NCBI GenBank assembly: GCA_963920575.1
Contig: OY986964.1
Coordinates: 13,753,460 to 13,817,459 of the forward strand
Reading direction: 5' to 3'
Source: Narthecium ossifragum
Lineage: Eukaryota; Streptophyta; Magnoliopsida; Dioscoreales; Nartheciaceae
Length of the DNA: 64,000 nt
Part shown: in pieces, positions 55,970-64,000 of the stretch
Position numbering within the stretch: position 1 is the stretch's first letter
Layout: every line of letters starts with the position of its first letter
The notes under the pieces: generated by a model
The model's input: the letters and a program-made list of their open reading frames with translations, nothing else
Databases searched by the model: none
What the model was told of the DNA's origin: nothing
Program-made: the position numbers and the translations under genes

Positions 55970-56942
55970 AAATGGACGCTCATTTCGGAGCTCTATTTGA
56001 CTCATTTCCATATATTCCATGAGGAATTTGAGATTCAGAAATTCTAATTGCTTGAACCGGAGTTCCAGGAATTGAGACAGATTTCCTGGAAGGAGTAGTT
56101 ATATATCAGTGAATTTTATAATCCTATTAGGATCAAAAGTTATAGTAACTTCTCCATCATCAGTCTGAGATATTTGGTCAATTTGTTGATTAACAATTGG
56201 TTTAGGCGGGACAACGTTAGTTATTACCCAATTTTCTGAGAAGTTAACTTCGTCCCATTTTATCTGTCTATTCGTAGCAATTCTAGAAGACAGAAGATTT
56301 GTTTCAATCAGAACAATTTTCCCCGGAGGAGTAAACTGTCTGGCTCTGGGAGCAAGGGTGCAAAGGACCTTATAATGGATCCTATAGACAATTGAATTTG
56401 TTTCAGAATGAGATAAGAATTCATAACCATGAGTCTTAAATTAAGACTTTTGGCTTTCATAATATTAGGATCAGTAAGGGACAGACTCAAGTTAGGATAA
56501 ACATTAAACTAAATAGGTCCATGGTTGAGACTAGTTTCCATAATTCCCATAAGGGATTGAATCCAATTAAGACATCGAGCATCTCTCAGGCATGAGAGAA
56601 TGGATGCGTTTAATCATTGCAAAGTGAGTGGTTTATAAGCCACTTGAATTAATCCTATGTGGATTTAATTATATTTCTCCATATAAGGATCTAAGTCTTC
56701 TTCAGAAAGAAGCTTAACCGTTTGGTCTCCTTGATCGACCGTCACAGTATTTTCTACTGTTTTTATCGCTATTAGCCATTTTAGATCTAAAAAACCATTT
56801 TTATAAATGCCCTTATTAGGAACATCTGGATAGCCCAGTTATTTAAGGCTTCTAATTCAGAAGGGAATTCTGCCAATTGGGCATTCTTCAATATTTTGTC
56901 CTTTTTGGAACTAATTTTCCATAGAGAGGTAGATGTTGCCAT
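55970..56942 (-). pseudogene. Pararetrovirus movement protein region, broken
   Basis: The frame opens with ATG at 56942-56940 but stops after about 50 codons. Further pieces follow in other frames to about 55970. The WVITNVVPP stretch (about 56231-56205) and TITFDPNRI (about 56150-56125) lie in the middle and near the end of the region. Order and amino acid texture fit the 30K-type movement protein that begins petuvirus- and florendovirus-like polyproteins. Confidence 0.6.
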
Positions 56943-57333
56943 GATTCTACGGGTATGCAGGCTTAATCTTTGGAAGATATAAACAAAAGCAGAATAGATT
57001 TTTATACTTCTGTTTGCTAGTTTCAGTCAACGATTTAAATCAACTTCTATTTTGTTCTAAACTCTTGCCTACTTCTTAAACTTACTTCTGCTCGTCTACC
57101 AATGACTTAAAAGCCTTACCCTAATGCCTACTCCGCCTAACAGTGCCACACGCGGCTTAGGTGACGAACCACAAAATCTATTTAATGATAGAAATAATCT
57201 AAGACAGAAAGAAGGTACGTGACTAGAAAGTTGATTCTTCTTCATATGAAGGATCCATATTCTTCAAATGCAAGAGAGCTTTGATCGAGGATCCATGATT
57301 CCATTCCATATAAGCATAGGCACTCCTCATGCC

Positions 57334-57340
57334 TATAAAT
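57334..57340 (+). promoter_or_regulatory. Plus-strand TATA box (TATAAAT) of an unidentified element
   Basis: GCCTATAAATAGAGGGAGG is a strong plant/LTR-type TATA box. It is probably part of a degenerate LTR or viral promoter, because no gene follows within 700 bp. Confidence 0.4.
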
Positions 57341-58059
57341 AGAGGGAGGTGTAGGATGAGAGGAACACAACGTGAGGCTCTTGGAAGTGCTGGGAGGCTG
57401 TGAGAGACGCCCGGAGAGAAAGATGGCAAAGTTCTGCCGAGATGCTCACGTTGGAGACGCAAAGACCTTGGAGGTTTAAAGACGGCGAGGCCTGTTGATG
57501 CTTTAAAGCTGTACACCATCAGATGAAGCCGATCTCGCCGACGTAGCCGGGACCCATCCATAGCTTGAGTTGTTGGGTTGTAGATATCAAGAAGCCAAAG
57601 ATCTAAAAGAGAGAGGAATCATAGGAGTTGAAGGGCGCGCATATAACCGGCATCAATTTCATCATATAGCTCCTATTCATCAACTCCGACCCTGGTGATA
57701 AAGGTGAGGGTCTAAGGCCCTCACGTTCTTCCTCCACCTTCTTTCTTTTGCATTTTATTTTCTACTTTTAACTCAAGATAGCGAGTAAAATGTCCTCAAC
57801 AAGTATCCGATGGGGACGTCGGACTCTACCGGTGGGGGAGGTTTATCAAGGCCTTGAGGCCATGACACGGATCTTGGCGCATACCATCCGGAGGTGATGC
57901 GGCCAAAGGCCTAAGCCATGAAGCGTGGTTAGCACCATGGGTCATGAGTGGCTAGGTGGCCTCAAGATAGCGAGCAAAACGTCCTCAACAAGTGTGTGAG
58001 AAACTTCCCCAGCAATGGCACGAGGAGTCTTGAAGATGGCGTGGCTGATTTTGAAGATG

Positions 58060-58064
58060 GTGTG
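58060..58064. repeat. Target duplication GTGTG, left (4 of 5 match)
   Basis: GTGTG precedes the LTR start TGATAGG. GTGCG follows the second LTR at 63577-63581. Confidence 0.6.
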
Positions 58065-59359
58065 TGATAGGAGTCGATCCGACTCGACCAACTGGACCCG
58101 AACCCAGAAGAGAAACCAAACTGGTTCAGCCTCTTTCCTAGTTTGACTTGGACTTCCCTAGTTCAAACTAGAGTATTTGATTAGGATTTATCATTAGTCT
58201 TTTATATTTAATTGAGTCCTAGTTGATATTTGAGTTAGTAAGTTGAGTTGAGTCTGAAAGCCTTATTACTTGCTAATTAAGCAAGGGGGTTTTTAAGTTG
58301 GATTAGGACTCTGTCAAGGCCTCTATAAAAGGGACTTCATTAGTTTGTATTAGGATGATGAATGATGAAGAGAAATTAAGAATAGTTGATAGAGTATCAT
58401 AGGAGTAGAGGTAATGTAGATTCCACCAGATATTCACCATCGATCCACCTTCTTCCCCGTCGGTCATCTTCTTCGCAGCCGGCACCACCTCCAACGGTAT
58501 TTCTCTCTCCCGTCCACTTTCTCTCTCCTCCACATCAGCACCACGTCACCACTCTCTCTCCTCATCACCTGCCACCTCAACATCGTCTTTCTCCTCTCTT
58601 CCTCAAGCCGAACCCTAGCTTCACCGCCGTCCACCTCCGTCCAGCCTCTCCGGCCAGCCCCGTCGCCATCCAAGACGACCATCCTCTTCCCCAAGCCCTC
58701 ACGTCTCCGGCCAACCCTTTCACCGCCCCATTCGTCTTCTCCGGCGTCTTCCCCGGTAACCCAACCTCCCGAGCTCCGCCGGCCCTTCCGTGTCCGTCCC
58801 TGGTCTCACCCCAAAAACCACCTTAAAACCCTCCCCGACCTTCCTAGACCCGATCCCAACCATTCTAAGCCACGCCCGAGCCTCGCCGTCATCCCCGACG
58901 CCGATCCGACACTAAACCCATCGCCGACCACACCAGATCCCGTCGATCTAGCCATCCTCCGACCAATCCACTCCGGTGGATATCTTCCCCACCGTCCTGC
59001 GACCTCTCCTGCCAAGTTCCCGACCGCCTCCGACGGCCGAAGCTGACAATCCACTCCGGTGTGCCTCAACCATCGGATCCACTCCGGTGATCCCTCAGCT
59101 CACTTCCCTAGTTGATCCAGTCAACTTGACTTGGTCTAGCCACTTAATCCGGATCCAACCCAACCCAACACGGTCAGCCTGATCCAGATCAACTCAGACT
59201 TGACCCAGTCAAGTCCTATCCAATCAGGCTCAGCCAGATCTGAACCAGATAAGCCAGATTCAGAGAATTGGATTCAATCAAGTCCGATCAGGCCGATTCT
59301 GATCGATTGGAGCAGTAGAGACCAGATACGAGAGGATTACGAGTAGACCGCTCGTATCA
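58065..59359 (+). repeat. 5' LTR of the non-autonomous element
   Basis: The LTR has a TATA box TATAAAAG at 58324-58331 and a C-rich, TC-rich downstream half that reads as a Pro/Ser-rich frame (58386-58826). It is matched by 62373-63576. Confidence 0.9.
58324..58331 (+). promoter_or_regulatory. TATA box of the 5' LTR
   Basis: CCTCTATAAAAGGGAC is conserved in the 3' LTR at 62632-62639. It is the likely transcription start region of the element. Confidence 0.65.
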
Positions 59360-59362
59360 ACT

Positions 59363-59380
59363 TGGTACCAAAGCTCTGTT
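59363..59380 (+). other. Primer-binding site, iMet-like with mismatches
   Basis: TGGTACCAAAGCTCTGTT follows the LTR after 3 nt. It differs from TGGTATCAGAGC at two of the first twelve bases. Confidence 0.7.
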
Positions 59381-59423
59381 CCACCGACTATGCGGTTTAG
59401 AACCTTCTAGAAACTTCGCCACC

Positions 59424-59567
59424 ATGTACAGAGTACCCCAGGAGAGTTTGGAGGAGCACTTCAAGATTCTGCAAGCCCAGCTGAACCTCTGTTCAACTTT
59501 GATGGAACGCCAAAGCAGAAACATGGAGCGCACCAGTAGCGAGTTGGAGCAGATCTCCAATAGGTAG
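59424..59567 (+). pseudogene. Short gag-start remnant (47 codons)
   Basis: An ATG in a good context (GCCACCATGT) opens a frame encoding a helical, Glu/Gln-rich peptide (LEEHFKILQAQLNLC...). It stops at TAG 59565-59567. It resembles the first part of a Ty3/gypsy gag. What follows is repetitive (ACTCCGA-type triplets, 59575-59710) and not gag. Confidence 0.45.
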
Positions 59568-60972
59568 TCAACGATAACTCAGACTCCGAGCCAGACCCCT
59601 ATTCCAGCTGCAACCCAGATTGCGGAACCTGACCCCAAGCCAACTCGGATTAGGACTCCGACTGCTACTCCGAGAGCAACTCCAATTGTAACTCCGAGTT
59701 CAACTCCAAACCCGGGTGAAACCCTTCCCCTATCTTCCCCTGATTTTTCTGGAATTTTCCCTATTTTTCCAGAATTTTCCCTGGTTTTCTCTCTCTTCCC
59801 GGTTTGGTTCGAGCCGCGGCTCATCCCTTACCTCCCGCCCGGCTCACTCTGGAGCCGAACACCCTTCGTCCCGGCTCATCATCCGCGCCGACGGCTCGCC
59901 CCCGAGCCGCCACTCCAACGCCGCCCTGCGACGCCATCCTCTCCACCTACTCACCGAGGAAGCATCGACGTCCTTCCCCGAAGCCACCGTGGCCGACCAT
60001 GACCACGAAGGAAGCTCGGATCGCCGGAACCCAACTCCGGTGAATTCCATTGATCCCGCAACCTCCACTCCGGCATTTTCCGAGGATGATCCCAAGATCC
60101 GACCTCATGAGAAAGGTCCCAAGACCTTCCCGTACCTGTTCCCGACGAGCTCAAGCACCGTAGCGGCCTAGATCACCGACGATCATCGGCGACGACATCC
60201 ACCGCCCCACCACCTTCAGATCCGGTGCATCCGCAACCCAATTTGGCGATCAGATCGTACGGATGGAACCCCCACGTCCCTGCGAAGCTTCATGTCCCAT
60301 TGCCACACTCCGGCGACCTTGTTTCGTCGTTGATCCAACTCCGGCAGCTTCTCAGCCGTCCGATCAAGACTGCAACTTGATCCAGCCGTTTGATCAGCGT
60401 GATCTTCGATCCAGTGGTTCCGATCTTCGATTTGAACATGATCAAAGAGTCCCAAGCAATCAGGACCATCCAGATCATGTCCGAGTGATCACGATGCATC
60501 ATCAGTCGTTGATCAAGCATCCGAAGGTTGATATGAGTCATCAAAGGCGCTACCCTCCTTATTCATATGCCATCTTCAATCTGATCCGATCTGACTATGC
60601 TGGTACGGTTTGACTCAACTGACTCATGTCCAGATTAACACCGGTAGACCCAACCATGTCAGACAGGTTTGGACCAGAGTACGACTCAACATAGCTGAAG
60701 ATTCAACTTGGTTCAACCAACTTCTAGCCCAGACTAGTGCAGCAGAAGCGTGGTCCAGCCATCTTCACTTCAGATTGGACCAAAGCCAGGTTGACCCAGA
60801 TTCAAGGCAAGTCCCTGCACAGTTGATCAGACCATGGAGTTCAGATCCCATCCTATGGTCATGGGCAACACTACTGATGGGATATGATGAGGATGATCCA
60901 GGAGAGCCATTGAAGATCTTATTCTTGGAGCTACCTGAGCCGTCAGATCGACCTCCAAATGCTCCTTCAACA
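59568..60972 (+). other. Non-coding interior of the non-autonomous element
   Basis: It includes an ACTCCGAGAGCAACTCC-type microrepeat (59575-59710), C-rich sequence with frames on both strands (59716-60171) and GATCAG/GATCCAG-rich sequence to 60970. No retroelement domain is recognised. Confidence 0.5.
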
Positions 60973-61119
60973 CTGTTTAGGTCCTACCATCTATTTATGT
61001 TCTACCATCCTCCCTATGGTCAGGATGAATCCAATTTCATCCAATGGTGTACATCATGCCACATCATTGATAACTTACATAAGCCTATTTTAAGCCACGG
61101 CTGAGGCTGAGCCAGCTAA

Positions 61120-61328
61120 AAAATCCATACATATCTCCTCTCTCACGTTGCCCCATCTCACCCTTCTCCTCCCTCTCTCTGACGTTGCCCCGCATCTCGC
61201 CGGCTGCCGCCCCAGATCCCCTCCCCTTCGACACCCCGCATCTCGCCGGCCGCCGCCCCAGATCCCCTCCCCGTCGACGCCCCGCATCTTGCCGGCCGCC
61301 GCTCCATATCTCCTCCCCGTCGACACCC
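61120..61328. repeat. GC-rich tandem repeat in the left TIR
   Basis: CGCCGCCCCAGATCCCCTCC and GTCGACGCCCCGCATCT-type units of about 48 bp repeat three to four times. Two to three inverted copies occur at 61945-62060. Confidence 0.75.
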
Positions 61329-61531
61329 CAGATATTTGATTTTTGATATCTATATTTGCATGGATCATATCATTCATTCCTCCTATTAAAATTTCATTTC
61401 TAGCATTCTAGATTTCAATTGCTTTAATACGCTGTTTTCATCTTAAGTTGGCATTTTCTTTTTTGCTTTCTTTGAAGACTAATTTTCGTGTCTAAATGCT
61501 TGACTTGTGCTCGTGCTCGGTTTACCGACAG

Positions 61532-61890
61532 GCTGGGGATGAATTCATCAGAAAGCGAGCAGATACTGAATGGTTACCTTTTTCGATCAACCTTCTTTTG
61601 TACTCTGACATTGTTGTTTAATGTTCTTCTTTAAAAAAAGAATCTTGTATTGAAGACATTAAAACAGAGGAAGGTTGATTTAATGGTTTTATGAGGTCCC
61701 AAATGCAGTTTCAAGCTTTGCTGACAAATGTTATCTTCTTTTCGCCACAAAGTTTTCCTACATATTGCATCATCTTTATATCCTTATTCAGGTTTCTTCA
61801 AGGCGATTTCGATTCATATGTTGCACAGATGAGGCAGCCTCATAGTTGGGGTGGGGCGCATGAGCTACTAATGTGCTCTCATGTTCTTCA
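61532..61890 (+). pseudogene. Captured OTU-type cysteine protease gene fragment, two exons
   Basis: Exon A, 61532-61572, encodes AGDEFIRKRADTE and part of a Trp codon. Exon B, 61792-61890, continues with FLQGDFDSYVAQMRQPHSW then GGAHELLMCSHVL. The intron 61573-61791 has GT and AG ends, and the exons join in phase. Exon B is followed by GTGAGT, a strong donor. OTU proteases remove ubiquitin, and the GDFDSYV...WGG..ELLM..HVL block is conserved in plant OTU proteins. The fragment covers the middle of the domain and includes neither the catalytic Cys nor the His region, so no enzyme is expected. Confidence 0.8.
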
Positions 61891-62359
61891 GTGAGTTTCC
61901 TTACTAATCCACCTTTTTGCGGCATACTGGCTACTGATTGATATGGGGCGGCCGCGAGATGCGGGGCGTCGACGGGGAGGAGATATGGGGCGGCGGCCGA
62001 CGAGATGCGGGGCGTCGACGGGGAGGGGATCTGGGGCGGCGGCTGGCGAGATGCGGGGCAACGTGAGAGAGAGGAGGAGATATGTATGGATTTTAGAATC
62101 TAAATAGATATCAATGATGTGGCATGATATGCACCCTTGGATGAAATTGGACTCATCCTGGCCGTAGGGAGGATGGTAGAATCTAAATAGATTGTAGGAC
62201 CTAAACAGAACCCTGCCCCTGCTACCCCTGGACCCGTCATCGGATCGACCTGGTTTCTCGCCACCCAGTCCAGAGATACAGAAGCAAGTTGATTCGGTCC
62301 AGTCACATAGAGCCATCCTACCTGACTTGACTCTGGCCTTGAGGACAAGACCAATTCTG

Positions 62360-62372
62360 AAGGAAGGGGGGA
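62360..62372 (+). other. Polypurine tract of the non-autonomous element
   Basis: AAGGAAGGGGGGA directly precedes the TGAAACGAG start of the 3' LTR. Confidence 0.85.
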
Positions 62373-63576
62373 TGAAACGAGTCAATCCGACTCGACCAAC
62401 TGGACCCGAACCCAGAAGAGGAACCAAACTGGTTCAGCCTCTTTCCTAATTTAACTTGGACTTCCCTACTTCAAACTACAGTATTTGATTATGATTTATC
62501 ATTAGTATTTTATATTTAATTGAGTCCTAGTTGATATTTGAGTTAGTAAGTTGAGTTGAGTCTGAAAGCCTTATTACTTGCTAATTAAGAAAGGGGGTTT
62601 TTTAGTTGGATTAGGACTCTGTCAAGGCCTCTATAAAAGAGACATCATTAGTTTGTATTAGGATGATGAATGATGAAGAGAAATTAAGAATAGTCGATAG
62701 AGTATCATAGGAGTAGAGGTATTGTAGATTCCACCAGATATTCACCATCGATCCACCTTCTTCCCCGTCGGTCATCTTCTCTGCAGCCGGCACCACCTCC
62801 ACCAGTATTTCTCTCTCCCCGTCACTTTCTCTCTCCTCCACATCAGCGCCACGTCACCACTCTCTCTCCTCGTCACCAGCCACCTCAGCATCGTCTTCCT
62901 CCTCTCTTCCTCAAGCCGAACCCTAGCTTCACCGCCGTCCACCTCCGTCCAGCCTCTCCGGCTAGCCCCGTTGCCATCCAAGATGACCATCCTCTTCCCC
63001 AAGCCCTCACGACTCCGGCCAACCCCTTCACCGCCTCATTCGTCTTCTACGACGTCTTCCCCGGCAACCCAACCTCCCGAGCTCCGCCGGCCCTCACGAC
63101 TCCGGTCATCCCCGACGCCGATCTGACACTAAACCCATCGCCGGCCACACCAGATCTCGTCGATCTAGCCATCCTCCGACCAATCCATTCCGGTGGATAT
63201 CTTCCCCATCGTCCTGCGACCTCTCCTGCCAAGTTTCTGACCGCCTCCGACGGCCTACGCCGGCAATCCACTCCGGTCAGCCTCAGCCATCGGATCCACT
63301 CCGGTGATTCCTCAGCCCAGTTCCCTGGCTGATCCAGTCAACTTGACTTGGTCTAGCCACTTAATCCGGATCCAGCCCAACCCAACACGATCAGCCTGAT
63401 CCAGATCAACTCAGACTTGACCCAGTCAAGTCCTATCCAATCAGGCTCAGCCAGATCTGAACCAGATAAGCTAGATTCAGCCAATTGGACTCAATCAAGT
63501 CCGATCAGGCCGATTCTGATCGATTGGAGCAGTAGAGACACGATACGAGAGGATTACGAGTAGACCGCTCGTATCA
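62373..63576 (+). repeat. 3' LTR of the non-autonomous element
   Basis: Direct copy of 58065-59359, with the matching TATA box at 62632-62639 and a deletion of about 90 bp relative to the 5' LTR around 63090. Confidence 0.9.
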
Positions 63577-63675
63577 GTGCGGTGGTCCGGGCCAAGGCAA
63601 AACTTGGCGCGCCATGAGTTGATTCCATCGAGCGGGACGTGCGGCAAAGCAACTCAGAAGGGCGCTCGAGATGAC
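63577..63675. other. Short flank between two LTR elements
   Basis: Begins with the GTGCG duplication. The rest (GGTGGTCCGGGCC...) continues the sequence interrupted at 58064. No feature seen. Confidence 0.4.
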
Positions 63676-64000
63676 TGATAAGTCACTAAATATTCATAAT
63701 TAAACCCCTTAATTTATCTTTATTAGCCCTAGAGTGTTTGTATTTTATAGTTTGTTAGTTGAGTTCAGGTTTAATGAAGATTCAAGTTAGAAAATACAGA
63801 AAAAGGTTAATATGCTGAAAATAAGCTGAAAATAAGCTGAAAAAGGATAATATTCTCCAGAAATTATTAATAAGTCCAAATATTCTAAAGTTTGGAGGAA
63901 ATCTAGAAGACATCAAGACGTACAACTTCCATGTTGGACATTTTGCAATAAGCCTGATGGATTGATACTAGTTTTGAAGAAGATAAAGATATATAGCTGC
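63676..64000 (+). repeat. Start of an Athila-like LTR, cut by the window edge
   Basis: TGATAAGTCACTAAATATTC and then CATAATTAAACCCCTTAATT resemble the minus-strand start of the Athila-like LTRs (TGATGAGACATG, then CAATTAAACCCCTTAA). Orientation is plus. The rest lies outside the window. Confidence 0.65.

Larger units (their letters stand above)
56943..58064. other. Spacer between the pararetrovirus and the next LTR element
   Basis: The left part (to about 57200) may be viral leader sequence, but no second primer site is visible. From about 57220 the sequence is plant-repeat-like, with a plus-strand TATA box at 57334. CTCAAGATAGCGAG...AACGTCCTCAACAAGT appears at 57771-57803 and again at 57962-57993, as if partly duplicated. 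No supported gene. Confidence 0.4.
60973..62208 (+). mobile_element. Pack-MULE carrying OTU protease exons
   Basis: Terminal inverted repeats start CTGTTTAGGTCCTACCATC at 60973 and, inverted, end at 62208. The arms are long: roughly 360 bp on the left and 275 bp on the right. They share TCCAATTTCATCCAA, CATGCCACATCATTGATA, AATCCATACATATCTCC and GCCCCGCATCTCGCCGG blocks. Between them lies gene-like sequence (about 61340-61920) with two OTU-domain exons. There is no transposase. A target duplication was not found. This is the classic make-up of a gene-capturing Mutator-like element. Confidence 0.85.
58065..63576 (+). mobile_element. Non-autonomous LTR retrotransposon lacking pol, 5.5 kb
   Basis: Direct LTRs lie at 58065-59359 (1,295 bp) and 62373-63576 (1,204 bp; one internal deletion of about 90 bp near 63090). 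Both end GCTCGTATCA. An iMet-like primer site, TGGTACCAAAGCTCTGTT, starts at 59363. A purine tract, AAGGAAGGGGGGA, precedes the right LTR at 62360-62372, so the orientation is plus. The interior starts with a short gag-like frame and contains no protease, RT or integrase. A Pack-MULE occupies 60973-62208. Confidence 0.9.

Noticed and set aside
57223..57561. 112-codon minus frame near the pararetrovirus as a viral gene
   Set aside because: No viral motif is visible, and it is antisense to a likely TATA-driven leader.
1..64000. A novel defence- or operon-like system
   Set aside because: All longer frames are explained by KU80, PPR, PMD, transposons or the pararetrovirus, and no cluster of unexplained co-oriented genes exists.

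Overview
The window is nuclear DNA from a flowering plant. Two ordinary plant genes (a 12-exon KU80 gene and an intronless organelle-targeted PPR gene) sit in a sea of nested plant retrotransposons, MULE-type DNA transposons and one endogenous pararetrovirus. The strongly GC-rich 5' end of the PPR gene suggests a monocot, but I cannot name the species.

Layout. (1) 438-11916, minus strand: a plant mobile domain (PMD, MAIN-like) gene is cut in its first exon by a 9.55-kb Ty3/gypsy Tekay-type LTR element (2173-11721) with a perfect GATAC target duplication. The reading frame joins exactly across the insertion except for one TAG. (2) 12076-12395: a two-copy 160-bp tandem repeat, followed by a promoter region with an E2F-type site. 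(3) 13045-21199, plus: KU80, all 12 exons resolved in phase, with one GC-AG intron. (4) 21784-23442, minus: a PPR (PLS/E-type) gene convergent with KU80. (5) 24724-29920: a young LTR element without gag-pol (1.19-kb LTRs, GTGTT duplication) inserted into the 3' tail of a Ty1/copia (SIRE/Maximus-like) element. (6) 31094-46985: a second, decayed copia element. Its gag is split by a Tekay-like remnant (31990-40917), which itself contains an Athila-like non-autonomous element (33306-40170). A 285-bp LTR-like insertion splits its RT/RNase H region. An assembly gap of 200 N lies at 30866-31065. (7) 47515-49820: part of a Tat-like LTR carrying a 1.1-kb MULE with long nested inverted repeats. (8) 49820-56942, minus: a rearranged, inactivated endogenous caulimovirid with recognisable movement, coat, zinc-finger, protease, RT and RNase H regions, plus promoter, poly(A) signal and primer-binding site. 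(9) 58065-63576, plus: another LTR element without pol, which contains a Pack-MULE (60973-62208) carrying two in-phase, splice-competent exons of an OTU-type cysteine protease gene. (10) 63676-64000: the start of another Athila-like LTR, cut by the window edge.

The main theme is transposon layering. Several LTR elements have good LTRs but little or no coding capacity, so they were presumably mobilised in trans. Only KU80 (non-homologous end joining, telomere protection) and the PPR gene (organelle RNA processing) look functional. The most unusual items are the Pack-MULE with OTU exons, the precisely split PMD gene, the 284-bp palindrome made of LTR ends, and the rearranged pararetrovirus origin. 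I saw no operon-like or defence-like novel system.
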